DNA of 64,000 nucleotides from Burkholderiaceae bacterium (GTDB lineage: Bacteria; Pseudomonadota; Gammaproteobacteria; Burkholderiales; Burkholderiaceae_E). Below the pieces are notes generated by a model that saw only the letters and a list, made by a program, of their open reading frames with translations, did not search any database and was not told the origin of the DNA. This document shows, piece by piece, positions 55,061 through 64,000 of the stretch. The stretch is taken from assembly GCA_016710525.1 (NCBI GenBank), contig JADJVQ010000045.1:3827-67826 (forward strand), written 5' to 3'. The position numbers and the translations under genes are program-made. Each line of letters opens with the position of its first letter. The stretch's first letter is position 1.

Positions 55061-55537
55061 ATGACCCGGCGACACTGGCTTTATGGATTTCTGGCGAGCG
55101 TGTTCTTTCCGAAGGTGGCGACTGCCCAGGGCAAGGCGCCCGCCGGGATCGAACCGCTGCGCCTGTCGGATGCCGACTGGAAGAAGCGGCTCACGCCCGC
55201 GCAATACAACGTCCTGCGCGAAGAGGGCACCGAGCGGCCTTTCACCAGTCCGTTCAACACCGAAAAGCGCAAGGGCCGTTACCTTTGCGTGGCCTGCGAC
55301 CTGCCGCTGTTCAGCTCGGAGGCGAAATTCGACAGCGGCACTGGCTGGCCGAGTTTTCACACCGCGCTGGCCGGTGCGTTCACCACGCGCACCGACTACA
55401 AGATCGTCTTTCCGCGCACCGAATACCGCTGCGCGCGCTGCGACGGCCATCACGGCCACGTCTTCGACGACGGCCCCAAACCCACCGGCAAGCGCTACTG
55501 CAATAATGGCGTGGCCCTGAAGTTCCTGGAGACCTGA
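55061..55537 (+). CDS. msrB: Exported methionine-R-sulfoxide reductase MsrB
   Basis: 158 residues. The structural zinc is held by CVAC and CARC; the catalytic Cys is in KRYCNNGVALKF, and SGTGWPSFHTAL is the substrate-side signature. The N-terminus (TRRHWLYGFLASVFFPKVAT, then AQG) is a signal sequence with a twin-arginine-like start, so the enzyme is predicted periplasmic. The start ATG 55061 has GAGG 6 bp upstream. It is followed 5 bp later by exported MsrA. Confidence 0.93.
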   Translation: MTRRHWLYGFLASVFFPKVATAQGKAPAGIEPLRLSDADWKKRLTPAQYNVLREEGTERPFTSPFNTEKRKGRYLCVACDLPLFSSEAKFDSGTGWPSFHTALAGAFTTRTDYKIVFPRTEYRCARCDGHHGHVFDDGPKPTGKRYCNNGVALKFLET

Positions 55538-55542
55538 CCATC

Positions 55543-56181
55543 ATGCGTCTGCCCCACTCTGTGTACCGCCTCGCGGCAGCCTTGCTGCTGTCGCTGCCCG
55601 TGCTGGCCGCTGCGCAAACCGGCGCGGGAGCAGCGGCGCCCGCCAAGGCGATCTTCGCCGGCGGCTGCTTCTGGTGCGTCGAATCCGACTTCGACAAGAT
55701 TCCCGGGGTGCTGTCGACGGTGTCCGGTTACATCGGCGGCACGGTGGCCAATCCCACTTACGAGCAGGTGTCGCGCAAGAGCACCGGCCATGCCGAAGCG
55801 GTCGAGATCAGCTTCGATCCCCAGAAGGTCACTTACGCGCAGTTGCTGGAGTATTTCTGGCGCACCATCGATCCCACCGTCAAGGACCGCCAGTTCTGCG
55901 ATGCCGGCTCGCCCTACCGCACGGCCATTTTCACGGTCGGCGAAGAGCAGATGCGCTTGGCGCGGGCCTCGCTGGCGGCGCTCGAAAAATCCAAGCCGTT
56001 TAAGGAGCCTGTCGTGACCCAGGTGGCGGCGGCCGGCACGTTCTATCCGGCCGAGGACTACCACCAGGATTACTACAAGAAGAATCCGATCCGCTACGAG
56101 TACTACCGCACCAGCTGCGGGCGCGATGCCCGCCTGAAGCAGCTCTGGGGCGACAAGGCGGGCAAGTGGATGCCCGGCTGA
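55543..56181 (+). CDS. msrA: Exported methionine-S-sulfoxide reductase MsrA
   Basis: 212 residues. Signal peptide about 1-25 (YRLAAALLLSLPVLAAAQT), then the active site AGGCFWCVES with the catalytic Cys, GYIGGTVANPTYEQVS, STGHAEAVEISFDP and YPAEDYHQDYY. It repairs the S-epimer of oxidised methionine, complementing MsrB. Both are separate secreted proteins rather than one fused protein. cutA starts 3 bp after its stop. Confidence 0.94.
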   Translation: MRLPHSVYRLAAALLLSLPVLAAAQTGAGAAAPAKAIFAGGCFWCVESDFDKIPGVLSTVSGYIGGTVANPTYEQVSRKSTGHAEAVEISFDPQKVTYAQLLEYFWRTIDPTVKDRQFCDAGSPYRTAIFTVGEEQMRLARASLAALEKSKPFKEPVVTQVAAAGTFYPAEDYHQDYYKKNPIRYEYYRTSCGRDARLKQLWGDKAGKWMPG

Positions 56182-56183
56182 TC

Positions 56184-56564
56184 ATGGACGGCAAGCCCCC
56201 GGCCGCGCGGCCGCGCCCGGTCGACATCCCCGCACCGGACACGATGCTGATGGTGTTCTGCCAGGCGCCCGACGAGACGTGCGCACGCCTCGTCGCCGAG
56301 GCCCTGGTCGGCGAGCGGCTGGCGGCCTGCGTGAACATCCTGCCAGGTGTGCAATCGGTGTACCGATGGCAGGACGAGGTCCAGCTTGCCACCGAGGTCG
56401 GTCTGGTCATCAAGACATCGGCCTCTCGCTTTGCCGACATGGCGGCGCGCCTGCGGGCGCTGCATCCGTACGAACTGCCCGAGATCGTCGCCGTCCGGCC
56501 GGACGCGGCGCTGCCGGCCTACGCCAGCTGGGTGATCGCCCAGACCCGCAAACCGCTGGCCTGA
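56184..56564 (+). CDS. cutA: CutA1 divalent-cation tolerance protein
   Basis: 126 residues, a small trimeric ferredoxin-like protein; the family is linked to copper tolerance, but its molecular role is unsettled. Landmarks are LVGERLAACVNILPGVQSVY, WQDEVQLATEVGLVIKTS and HPYELPEIVAV. It has an N-terminal extension of about 20 residues when started at ATG 56184; ATG 56244 would give the core domain only. It is in series with msrA. Confidence 0.9.
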   Translation: MDGKPPAARPRPVDIPAPDTMLMVFCQAPDETCARLVAEALVGERLAACVNILPGVQSVYRWQDEVQLATEVGLVIKTSASRFADMAARLRALHPYELPEIVAVRPDAALPAYASWVIAQTRKPLA

Positions 56565-56600
56565 ATCGGCCCTGCGCTCGGGGCGCGAGCGCTGCTGGCA

Positions 56601-57500
56601 CTACCCGCGCGCCCGCACCCTTTCCTGGTGCAGCATCCACAGGCCCGCGCCGATCAGCAGCGCGATCCCGCACCAGGCCAGTCCGTTGGGCACGTCACCC
56701 CAGAACACGAACCCGACCACCAGTGCCCACAGCAGGCCGGTGTAGCGAAACGGCGCCACCAGCGAGACTTCCCCCTGGCGCACGCCGCTGACCATCGCGA
56801 AGTACCCGACCGCGAGGAATCCGGAGGCCAGCCACAGCAGCCCGACGTCACGCCAGAGCATCGGCTGCCAGCCTTCGAGCGCGACCAGGGATCCGGCCAG
56901 CAGCATCACGGCCAGGGCCGTGGCCAGCGTGACCAGGATCGAGGGCACGATGGCGGGAATCTTGCGGGTGATCAGGTCGCGGGTCGCGTGAAAAACAGTC
57001 GAGAGCAGGCACAGCCAGGCATAGGCGTTGAATCCCTCGGCGCGCGGCTGGATCACCAGCAGCACGCCGAAGAAACCGATGGCGATGGCCAGCCAGCGCT
57101 TGCGACCGACCTGTTCGCCCAGGAAGATCATCGCCAGCACGGCGATGAACAGTGGCGAGGCGAGATTGATCGCGGTGGCATTGGCGATCGGCAGCTTGAA
57201 CAGGGCCGCGAGGTACAGGAACGCGGCCACGGCCTCGATCAGCGCGCGGATCGCGACCCAGCCGCGGGCCATCTCGGCGATGCGCGCGGTGGCGCCGAGC
57301 CGATGTGCAACGGCCAGTACCAGCACGGCGGCCATCAGGCCGCGCACGAAGATCAGCTGCGCGGTGGGCACCCGCTCGCTCACATGCTTGACCAGGGCGT
57401 CGTTGACGATGAAAAACGCCATCGCCGCACACATCCAGAGGATGCCGCGGCGATTGGCGCGGGCGCGCGCGGCCGCATCCGGCCCGGCGCCGCCGGCCAC
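56601..57500 (-). CDS. EamA/DMT-family transporter
   Basis: 299 residues, ten predicted helices in two EamA repeats (ILWMCAAMAFFIVNDALVKH opens the first; FHATRDLITRKIPAIVPSIL begins the second). NATAINLASPLFIAVLAMIF followed by LGEQVGRKRWLAIAIGFFGV is the typical mid-region. The exported metabolite is unknown. The start at 57500 is GTG and its exact position is uncertain. It is convergent with cutA. Confidence 0.87.
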   Translation of the reverse strand: MAGGAGPDAAARARANRRGILWMCAAMAFFIVNDALVKHVSERVPTAQLIFVRGLMAAVLVLAVAHRLGATARIAEMARGWVAIRALIEAVAAFLYLAALFKLPIANATAINLASPLFIAVLAMIFLGEQVGRKRWLAIAIGFFGVLLVIQPRAEGFNAYAWLCLLSTVFHATRDLITRKIPAIVPSILVTLATALAVMLLAGSLVALEGWQPMLWRDVGLLWLASGFLAVGYFAMVSGVRQGEVSLVAPFRYTGLLWALVVGFVFWGDVPNGLAWCGIALLIGAGLWMLHQERVRARG

Positions 57501-57636
57501 GGCCGACGATGGCGTGTTCAGGAGGCTGAGGCGCTTGCGCGCGCGGCGTTGTGTCGGGCGCGCAGCGCGGGTCGCCGCATATCCCCGAAGTGCGCGGGCA
57601 CGAAGCGCGCGGGCAGGGGCCTGAAGTTCCCGGGCC

Positions 57637-58113
57637 TCAGAAGAAGCCCGCGTTCAGCCATTCAGCGGCGATGGCCGGCTTGGTGCCGCCTTCCACTTCG
57701 ACCGACACGTCCCACGTTGCCTGCCAGCGTTCCCCGGGCCGGGTTTCGAAGTCTTTCAGGCGAAAGCGCCCGCGCACCCGCGATCCGGTCGGCACGGGGG
57801 CGACGAAGCGCAGCCGGTTGAAACCGTAGTTCACGCCGGACTTGGTGCCCTCCACCGCGGGGCAGACCTGGTAGGCCATCTGCGCGAGCATCGACAGGGT
57901 CAGGAAGCCATGCGCGATCGTGCCGCCATAGGGCGTTTCGCGCTTGGCGCGCTCGGGGTCGGTGTGGATGAAATAACGGTCGTCGGTGAGGTCGGCAAAT
58001 GCGCTGACCTTCGCCTGATCGAGCAGCATCCATTCGGATGTGCCGAAGTCCGAGCCGATGCGCTCATGCATCTGCGCCGGCGTTGCCATCGATTTGGTGT
58101 TGGGTCCGTCCAA
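57637..58113 (-). CDS. MaoC-like (R)-hydratase
   Basis: 158 residues, single hot-dog fold. The hydratase motif is visible as FADLTDDRYFIHTDPERAK, then TPYGGTIAHGFLTLSMLAQM, with catalytic Asp and His. It probably hydrates enoyl-CoA in fatty acid or polyhydroxyalkanoate metabolism. The start is most likely TTG 58113: GGAGG stands 7 bp before it, whereas the ATG at 58089 (MATPAQ) has no ribosome-binding site. Confidence 0.9.
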   Translation of the reverse strand: MDGPNTKSMATPAQMHERIGSDFGTSEWMLLDQAKVSAFADLTDDRYFIHTDPERAKRETPYGGTIAHGFLTLSMLAQMAYQVCPAVEGTKSGVNYGFNRLRFVAPVPTGSRVRGRFRLKDFETRPGERWQATWDVSVEVEGGTKPAIAAEWLNAGFF

Positions 58114-58255
58114 GGGGGTACCTCCGCGCGAGCGCCTGGTGGCCGATGCGAATGCCGTGCGCTCGCCAGGGGCTTTCCGCGCGATAGTAGCGCCGTCGGC
58201 CTGGCGGCTGTTCCGTATTTGCGGGCGCGCCCGGCGCGGCTATGCCGCCAGGCCT

Positions 58256-58783
58256 TCAGCCGCACGGGCCGAGTGTGCGGCGCGCCCACCAGCCGAGCAG
58301 GGCGCCGGCGAACAGCGCGATCGTGGCCGGTTCGGGAACGTCGGTGGTGCTGATGCGCTCGAAACGCACGGTGCCGCTGCTGTCGCGGCCGTTGTCATCG
58401 TAGGCGAACCCGGCAGGCAGCGCCGCGCCGAAGCCGCGGGTGAAGGCGAATCGGGGGTCCGATGCGTGCACCGCGGACAGCCCGACCAGCTGGCCGTTGA
58501 TCAGGATCGCCTTCGGATCGACCAGATCGAGGGCGCCGAAGGTGGTCCCCTTGAACCCGAAACTGAACCCGGTCAGCGTGTAGAGCCGTTCGCTGCCATC
58601 GGTCGTGAAGCTGGCATCGTCGAATGAGAAGCTGCCGGCGAACGACTGGTTGGCCAGTGTGCCGTTGTTGTCGTTCTGAACGGTGAACTGGTAATTCATC
58701 AGCGCCGCCTGCGCCGGCAGCGGCAGCAGGGTGGCAAGGGCCAGGAGCAGCGTCGTGGCGGATTGGGCGAGCAGTGGAGTCAT
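58256..58783 (-). CDS. PEP-CTERM sorting-domain protein
   Basis: 175 residues. A signal peptide (about 1-27, TLLLALATLLPLPAQA) is followed by a beta-rich extracellular part of no family I can name. The C-terminal sorting signal is VPEPATIALFAGALLGWWAR: Pro-Glu-Pro, transmembrane stretch and Arg cluster. It is predicted to be processed by an exosortase, linking it to extracellular polysaccharide or surface assembly; no exosortase gene is in the window. The start ATG 58783 (MTPLLAQS). Confidence 0.9.
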   Translation of the reverse strand: MTPLLAQSATTLLLALATLLPLPAQAALMNYQFTVQNDNNGTLANQSFAGSFSFDDASFTTDGSERLYTLTGFSFGFKGTTFGALDLVDPKAILINGQLVGLSAVHASDPRFAFTRGFGAALPAGFAYDDNGRDSSGTVRFERISTTDVPEPATIALFAGALLGWWARRTLGPCG

Positions 58784-58859
58784 GGCGGAGGGCCTTTGCC
58801 TGAATTGAAGGAAGGAGCGATGCACCGGGACCGCTCGGGCGGCCCGGTTCGACGCGATC

Positions 58860-61800
58860 TCAGAAGAACAGTTCCTGTGCGTTGCTGCTCGGGATTCCCG
58901 TCAGTTCGGCCAGCAGGCGCGCGGCGGCCGGGCCGGCTGAACCGTCCGGATCGATGGTCACCAGGATGTCGGCGCCCGAGTCGAACACATTCAGGTAGCC
59001 ATCGCCGATCGGGTCGCTGCCCGTGTAACCCAGACGTGCAAGCATCTGATCGACCACCAGCCGATCGGTGCCGACCACAAAATCGGTGATGCGGTCGCCG
59101 GCATCGAGCAGGCTGGTGTAGACGAACCGGTCGCGCCCCAGTCCGCCCGTGAGCACATCGCGACCCAGTCCGCCGATTAGGGTGTCGGCGAATTCGGTGC
59201 CGACCAGCGTATTGGCACCGGCATCGCCGGTGCGAACCACGCCGGCGCGCTCGATGTTGAAGCGTGCCACCGAAGGATCGTGGTCGCTGATCTGATCGGC
59301 GAACTCGGAGTTCATGTGGACCACGTCGAAGCCATCGAGCGCGCTGCGCAGGCTGGCGCTCGTCAGGATATGGTCGAGCGTCTGCGAGTTGCCCTGGAAG
59401 TTGTAGGTAAAACGTTCCTGGGCGGGCAGCACTTCGATCAGCGTGCTCAGGCCGACGCCTTCCAGGACCGAGACCGGGTTGGCGAACTCGAAGTCATTCA
59501 GATCGCCGGCCACGATGATCCGGGCATTGGCATCGAGCGCCAGCCTGGCCTGCACGAAGTCGGCCACGATCGTTGCCTGCTGCGTGCGTTGTATTTCGCT
59601 GGACAGCACCGGGGGCTGGGTCGGTCCGAACAGCGGATCGTCGCCTCCCTTGGAGTTGAAGTGATTGGCGATGACGGTGACGGTTTCGCCATTGAACGTG
59701 AAATCGCCGACCAGGGGCTTTCGGCTGTTGGCGAACGCATCGCCGTCGCCCAGGTTGCCGTCGGTGAGACGCTGCAGCGAGGGCTCGACGAAGCCGACGC
59801 GGGCGGGGTTGAACAGGAACCCGACACGGATGTTGCCGCCGGGTTCACCGCCGTCCAGGTTGTTGGCCGGATCGATCTGGCGGTACTCGTACGCAGGGCC
59901 GCCCGCCGCGACGATCGCGGCGATCAGCGTATTCAGGGTGATATCGGCCGCGACAGTGCCGTTGTTGGTCGCACCGTTGTTGTCCTGGATTTCCTCGAGC
60001 GTGAGGATGTCCGGCGAGCGCAGGTTGCCGACGATCGCATCGGCCAGCGCGGCGAACTTCGGCGCGCCATCGGCAGGGTCGAGGTTCTCGACGTTGAAGG
60101 TGGCCACGGTCAGCTGGTCTGGGGTAGCTACCAGTGCGGTCACTTCCCTGCTCAGCCCCGACGCCTGCACGACGCTCGGCGCGGTCGGAACCAGCACCTC
60201 GAAGTTGTTGAAGTCGTAGCTCACCACGCCGGTGATCGTGCCGAGCCGCGCGCCCACGTTCACGTCGGGCAAGGTGGTGGCGTTGTTCAGATCGTCGATC
60301 TGGATGCGTTCCGGGTTGTAGTCGGTGGCGGTGATCAGACTGGCGCCGCGCACGGTACGGCTCGTCGCATTGGCGGCATCGTCGGGCAGCACCCAGATTT
60401 CTTCGCTGGCGCTGAAGTGCGCCGTCGGCGAGGTGGCCACCGGATTGTTGATCTGGACCAGCATGCCCTCGAGGCTCTCGTAGAAATCGATGCCCTCGGT
60501 CGCTGGCGAGAAGTCGCCCCCTGTCTCGACATTGACGCTGCCGTCGTCGTTGATGACCGCCGCGGGCTGGGCGCGGCCGCCGTTGCCGATGACGGTGGGG
60601 GTGATGATCGTGCCCGGAGCCTGGGTCCAGGGCGTGACGCTCAGCGTCTGCACCGCCGCGTCGTGGGCGATCTCGGTGATGGTGAGGTTGTCCGCATTGC
60701 CGCCCGGGCGGAATTCGGACACCGTGCCGCTGACCTGCACCGCTTCGCCCACGGTGCGCGCGCCCAGGATCGCGGCGTTGGTGGTGAAAACGAAGATGCC
60801 CTCCGAAGTGGCAGGATTGCTGTCGGGCGAGGGGTCCTGCAGGTAGAAGCCGTTGGCCGCGATGGCGGTGACGATCCCGCCCACGTTCTGCACGCCCTGA
60901 CCGTTCAGCGGCGAGATGTGCGAGCTGCCCTGGATGTCGCGGATGTGCAGCGGCACGTTGATCTGGAACACGCCCACGGTGTTGCTGACCTCGCTGGCGG
61001 TGATCAGCAGCGGCTTGCCGGTGGGGCTGTTGGCGGCCGACACGAAGGCCAGGCCTTCGACGGACACGTCTTCCGGCGTATTGATGTACTGGATGAACTG
61101 CGGAGCCGCAGGAACGGACACATCGAAGACCAGGATGTCGCCCACCCGCTCCAGCCCGACGAAGGCGTAGATCCGGGTGTTGATCGTGCCGATCACCACG
61201 CCCTCCGGTTCCGGACCCTTGTTGTCGCTGCGCGTATCGAAGCTCGCCGCCGCGCCGTCGGAATTGAACAGCGTCGGGGTGCGGGTGGCGGTGAGCTGCT
61301 CGATGAGATCGGCGCTGTCGTAGACCAGGTTGCCGCTGGCGTCGCGAATCGAGAACGAGCGAGCGCCGAACATCTCGATGCGGTCGATGTCGCCGTCGGT
61401 GTCGGTATTGCCGGTGGCATTGGTCAGCTGCAACCGGCCCAGGTTGGCGTCCAGTTTCAGGCTGGCCGCATTGGGGAAGATCGTCGGGTCGAGCACATAG
61501 GCGGCCGAATTGACCCTGATCTCCTCGCTGAAGCCGGTATAGGCACGAGAGTCGCCTTCATTGGCGGTGATGACGTAGGTCTGTCCGTCGACGCTGTAGC
61601 TGGCGATCGCGTCGGGCTGGTACAGGCCGACCACGGTGTTGGCCTGGAGTGCCCCTGTGCCCGAAAAATTGCGGATGCTGATGCCGCCGTCCCGGTCGCT
61701 GGCGTCGATGCCGTTGCCGGCCAGGCTGCGATCGGTCACGCCCAGGGGAGTGATCTGGGTGAAGGTGGCCGTCGCGATATCCAGGCGGGCAAGCGCATTG

Positions 61801-64000
61801 GCTTCCTGCAGCGTGACCAGCGCGGTGGTGCCCCCCGGCAGCACGGTGATGTACTCGGGCTCGAGGTCCTGGGCGACCGTGGCGCCCGGGCCGGTGATCC
61901 GCACGCCCGAGGCGCGCAAGGCATCGATCTGGCTGTTGAACCCGGCGAACGAGGCGTTCGCCACCGTGGCATTGGCCACGCCAGCGGAGATGTCGATGAT
62001 GCTGACCGAGCCCTCCGGGTCGAAGGAGGTGCCCGTCACACCGTAACTGTTCGGTTCGCCTTCATTGGCGACCAGCACTTTGCTGCCGTCGGGCGTGAAG
62101 GTGAGCATGTCGGGCAGGTTGCCGACCTCCACCGAGTTCAGGAAGGCGCCGGTCGCCGCGGTGAAGAAGCTGACCCGGCCGGTGAGGTGGGCGCTGGTGG
62201 CGGTCTGCTGAATCTGATAGGCGACCGCGACGATGCCATCGTGAATCGCCACGCTGTTGGGCGACACGGTGGTGCCGGCGGGCGCGCTGAAACCGGGGGC
62301 CAGGTTGGGCAATGCGCTCAAGCTGCCGTTGGCGGCCATCGAATAGACATTGACGGTGCTTGCGGCGACCACATACACGCGGTCGCTGCCCGGATCGAAG
62401 GCGGGAATCTCGGAGGCCGTCGTGCTGGTCGCGCCGCCCAGCTTGGTGAGGAAGCTGGCGTCGTTGTTGGTAATGGTCAGGTTCTGCGAGAGGGTCGCGC
62501 CCAGCGTGATGCCGGCGCTCGGATTGCTCAGGCTCAGCGTGGCGGTTTCCGCGGCTTCGGCGGTGGCATCGTCGGCCACGATGAAGCTCACCGAGCCGCT
62601 GGACTGGCCGGCCGGAATCGTGATGGTGGTACCGGTCAGGAAATAATCGCTGGCGGTGATGCCAGTGCCGGTGATCCCGAGGCTCACGGTCTGGCTGGCG
62701 GCCACCGCGGCGGACGCGGTTGCGGTGATCGTGATCCGGGTGGCGGCGGCTTCGCTGCCGGTATTGCTGCTCACCGACAGGTTCACGGCGGGCAGCGGTG
62801 CGCCATCGTTGTCGGTGATGGTGGCGGCTACCGTTGCGACCGCGCGGGCGTTGTAGTTCGCGTCGACGCTGGTGACGGTGTGGCTGACCGTGCCGGCGTG
62901 TGTGCCTTCGGCCAGCGCATCGTCGATCGCGGTCAAGGTCACCGTCTGCGGTGTGTTCCAGTTGGCCGGTGTGAAAGTGGCCGTCGGGGTGCTGGGGGCG
63001 ACCTGCGAGTTGCCGTTGATCGCAATGATCACGTCGGCCGCGGGCTGGCTGCGCAGCGTCAGGGTGTACGTGTCGGTCGCTCCGCCCTCGGTGAGCTGCG
63101 TCGCGCCGTCCGCCTCGATCACCAGCACACCCGCGGCGCCGGTGTTGAAGTGGCCCGGATTGCCGAGATCGCTGCCGCTCGAGCTGCGCGAGTTCTGCGC
63201 GTCTGCGAGGGTCGAGAGCCGCCAGTCGGAGTCGATGGTCTGGCTGGCCAGCTGGTCCGACGGAGCCCAGGCGCTGGCGTTTTGCGCGCGCGGTGTTCCG
63301 GGGATGGTCTGGTCGTTGTAGGTCAGGCGGTCGACCAGCACGGACGCCGCATCGTAGAGGTTGATTTCGTCGCCACGGCCCAGGTTGTTGGTCAGTCCGC
63401 CGATCACCGGGGTCGCAACGGACAGGTTCCAGGCCGTGCGGAACGCGTCCGCACTCGCCTCCGTGAGGATGACCGACTGACCGGGCTGCACGATGCCGAA
63501 GGCACTCAGGCTCTGTGCGCCGGGCACGCGGTCGGCATCGTCGAAGCTCCAGCCCGTCAGATCGACCGCGGTCCCCCCGACGTTGGTGAACTCGATGTAT
63601 TCGCCGCTGGCGCCCGAGTACAGGTACTCGGTGATCTGCATGTCACCGGGCGCAGCCGCCGGAACGCTGAGCGCGAAGTTGTCGATGGCCAGGCCGTGGT
63701 CGCTGCCGGTGTTGTTGACCTCCACCCAGCGAAGCCACAGGGTCTGATCGACGTTCCAGGTGAGGCCGTTCAAGGCGCCGCCGACGAGGTCGACAAGACC
63801 GGCGGCATTGCCGTCGATGGCGGCCGCGGTGCTGCCGACCACCGGCGAGGTCCAGGCGAAGGAGGCCGGCGCGCTCGTCCAGGTGATGGCGGTGAAGTCG
63901 TCGCCACCCAGGCCGTACTCGAGCGCCATCGCATGGGCGCTGGTGTTGCCGCCATTGCGCCATTGTTCGCCGTCGAAGTCGAGAATCACGCTCGTGATGG
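58860..64000 (-). CDS. Giant secreted nuclease, ExeM/NucH type, with LTD, Calx-beta-like, propeller and RTX modules (5' end outside window)
   Basis: At least 1713 residues; the frame is open to the window edge, so the N-terminus is missing. Visible order, numbered from residue 1 at base 63989: a jelly-roll-like segment (1-110), lamin-tail domain (about 115-235, MQITEYLYSGASGEYIEFTN), two Calx-beta-like regions (about 285-505), a propeller region of the choice-of-anchor-I type (about 505-1005, VYVVAAST; VLVANEGEPNSYGV), an OB-fold region (about 1010-1285), an endonuclease/exonuclease/phosphatase domain (about 1290-1585, VATFNVENLDPAD; LEEIQDN; VIANHFNSKG; ISDHDPS) and a C-terminal RTX part (TLIGGLGRDVLTGGLGRDRF) indicating type I secretion and calcium binding. 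It probably degrades extracellular DNA for phosphorus or nutrients. Confidence 0.93.
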   Translation of the reverse strand, partial: ITSVILDFDGEQWRNGGNTSAHAMALEYGLGGDDFTAITWTSAPASFAWTSPVVGSTAAAIDGNAAGLVDLVGGALNGLTWNVDQTLWLRWVEVNNTGSDHGLAIDNFALSVPAAAPGDMQITEYLYSGASGEYIEFTNVGGTAVDLTGWSFDDADRVPGAQSLSAFGIVQPGQSVILTEASADAFRTAWNLSVATPVIGGLTNNLGRGDEINLYDAASVLVDRLTYNDQTIPGTPRAQNASAWAPSDQLASQTIDSDWRLSTLADAQNSRSSSGSDLGNPGHFNTGAAGVLVIEADGATQLTEGGATDTYTLTLRSQPAADVIIAINGNSQVAPSTPTATFTPANWNTPQTVTLTAIDDALAEGTHAGTVSHTVTSVDANYNARAVATVAATITDNDGAPLPAVNLSVSSNTGSEAAATRITITATASAAVAASQTVSLGITGTGITASDYFLTGTTITIPAGQSSGSVSFIVADDATAEAAETATLSLSNPSAGITLGATLSQNLTITNNDASFLTKLGGATSTTASEIPAFDPGSDRVYVVAASTVNVYSMAANGSLSALPNLAPGFSAPAGTTVSPNSVAIHDGIVAVAYQIQQTATSAHLTGRVSFFTAATGAFLNSVEVGNLPDMLTFTPDGSKVLVANEGEPNSYGVTGTSFDPEGSVSIIDISAGVANATVANASFAGFNSQIDALRASGVRITGPGATVAQDLEPEYITVLPGGTTALVTLQEANALARLDIATATFTQITPLGVTDRSLAGNGIDASDRDGGISIRNFSGTGALQANTVVGLYQPDAIASYSVDGQTYVITANEGDSRAYTGFSEEIRVNSAAYVLDPTIFPNAASLKLDANLGRLQLTNATGNTDTDGDIDRIEMFGARSFSIRDASGNLVYDSADLIEQLTATRTPTLFNSDGAAASFDTRSDNKGPEPEGVVIGTINTRIYAFVGLERVGDILVFDVSVPAAPQFIQYINTPEDVSVEGLAFVSAANSPTGKPLLITASEVSNTVGVFQINVPLHIRDIQGSSHISPLNGQGVQNVGGIVTAIAANGFYLQDPSPDSNPATSEGIFVFTTNAAILGARTVGEAVQVSGTVSEFRPGGNADNLTITEIAHDAAVQTLSVTPWTQAPGTIITPTVIGNGGRAQPAAVINDDGSVNVETGGDFSPATEGIDFYESLEGMLVQINNPVATSPTAHFSASEEIWVLPDDAANATSRTVRGASLITATDYNPERIQIDDLNNATTLPDVNVGARLGTITGVVSYDFNNFEVLVPTAPSVVQASGLSREVTALVATPDQLTVATFNVENLDPADGAPKFAALADAIVGNLRSPDILTLEEIQDNNGATNNGTVAADITLNTLIAAIVAAGGPAYEYRQIDPANNLDGGEPGGNIRVGFLFNPARVGFVEPSLQRLTDGNLGDGDAFANSRKPLVGDFTFNGETVTVIANHFNSKGGDDPLFGPTQPPVLSSEIQRTQQATIVADFVQARLALDANARIIVAGDLNDFEFANPVSVLEGVGLSTLIEVLPAQERFTYNFQGNSQTLDHILTSASLRSALDGFDVVHMNSEFADQISDHDPSVARFNIERAGVVRTGDAGANTLVGTEFADTLIGGLGRDVLTGGLGRDRFVYTSLLDAGDRITDFVVGTDRLVVDQMLARLGYTGSDPIGDGYLNVFDSGADILVTIDPDGSAGPAAARLLAELTGIPSSNAQELFF

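Overview
The window is GC-rich, densely packed chromosomal DNA from a Gram-negative bacterium, most likely a betaproteobacterium of the order Burkholderiales. This is inferred from gene content: an extended IF-1 directly behind a cold-shock gene, an H-NS-type nucleoid protein with a KYRGP/WTGRGRQPSW tail, single-chain pyruvate carboxylase, a LemA/M48 pair, tupBCA tungstate uptake, a PEP-CTERM protein and a pst-phoU operon behind a classical Pho box. I see no prophage, insertion sequence, CRISPR array or rRNA. One tRNA gene, tRNA-Gly(CCC), is present.

Layout: 1-7600 carries the 3' part of uppP, trmB, tRNA-Gly, a frame-broken Pro-Thr-repeat lipoprotein, an HDAC-family deacetylase, a Pat-type lysine acetyltransferase and fructose-bisphosphatase. 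7600-18300 has aminopeptidase N, a kexin-like S8 lipoprotein protease with a separate propeptide-like gene 3 bp downstream, pyruvate carboxylase, and LemA plus an M48 protease. 18400-21800 has PuuE and AlkA, a collapsed EamA transporter, the tRNA hydroxylase TrhO and a frameshifted H-NS gene. 21800-29700 has a TDT transporter, thioredoxin 2, the tungstate transporter with a divergent HTH/binding-protein regulator and a palindromic candidate operator, Tag glycosylase, a flavoprotein and a CDF metal exporter.

29800-37100 has a MetE-like methyltransferase, a Yej-like peptide ABC transporter with its binding protein divergent, and a 72-residue FlgE/FlgC-like mini-protein. 37400-44000 has a hybrid histidine kinase overlapped by a periplasmic binding protein gene, and a membrane spermidine-synthase-like protein. 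44000-49400 has cspA-infA, a nitroreductase, a poly-G tract, a PaaG-like hydratase/isomerase, a haloalkane dehalogenase whose catalytic pentad matches LinB position for position, and an outer lipoprotein. 49500-54140 is pstSCAB-phoU, with an in-frame amber codon in pstS. 54300-58800 has an SDR, exported MsrB and MsrA, CutA, an EamA transporter, a MaoC hydratase and a PEP-CTERM protein. 58860 to the end is a very large secreted nuclease (ExeM/NucH type) running off the window.

Functional themes are phosphate acquisition (pst-phoU and an extracellular nuclease), envelope protein quality control (exported MsrA/B, LemA/M48, S8 protease), reversible lysine acetylation and oxyanion uptake. Four genes are broken (lipoprotein, EamA, H-NS, pstS) and there is an implausible roughly 165-bp poly-G tract. 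Whether these are real decay or assembly error is the main quality question for this window. Short tandem repeats of 11, 12, 16 and 21 bp lie in or beside genes.
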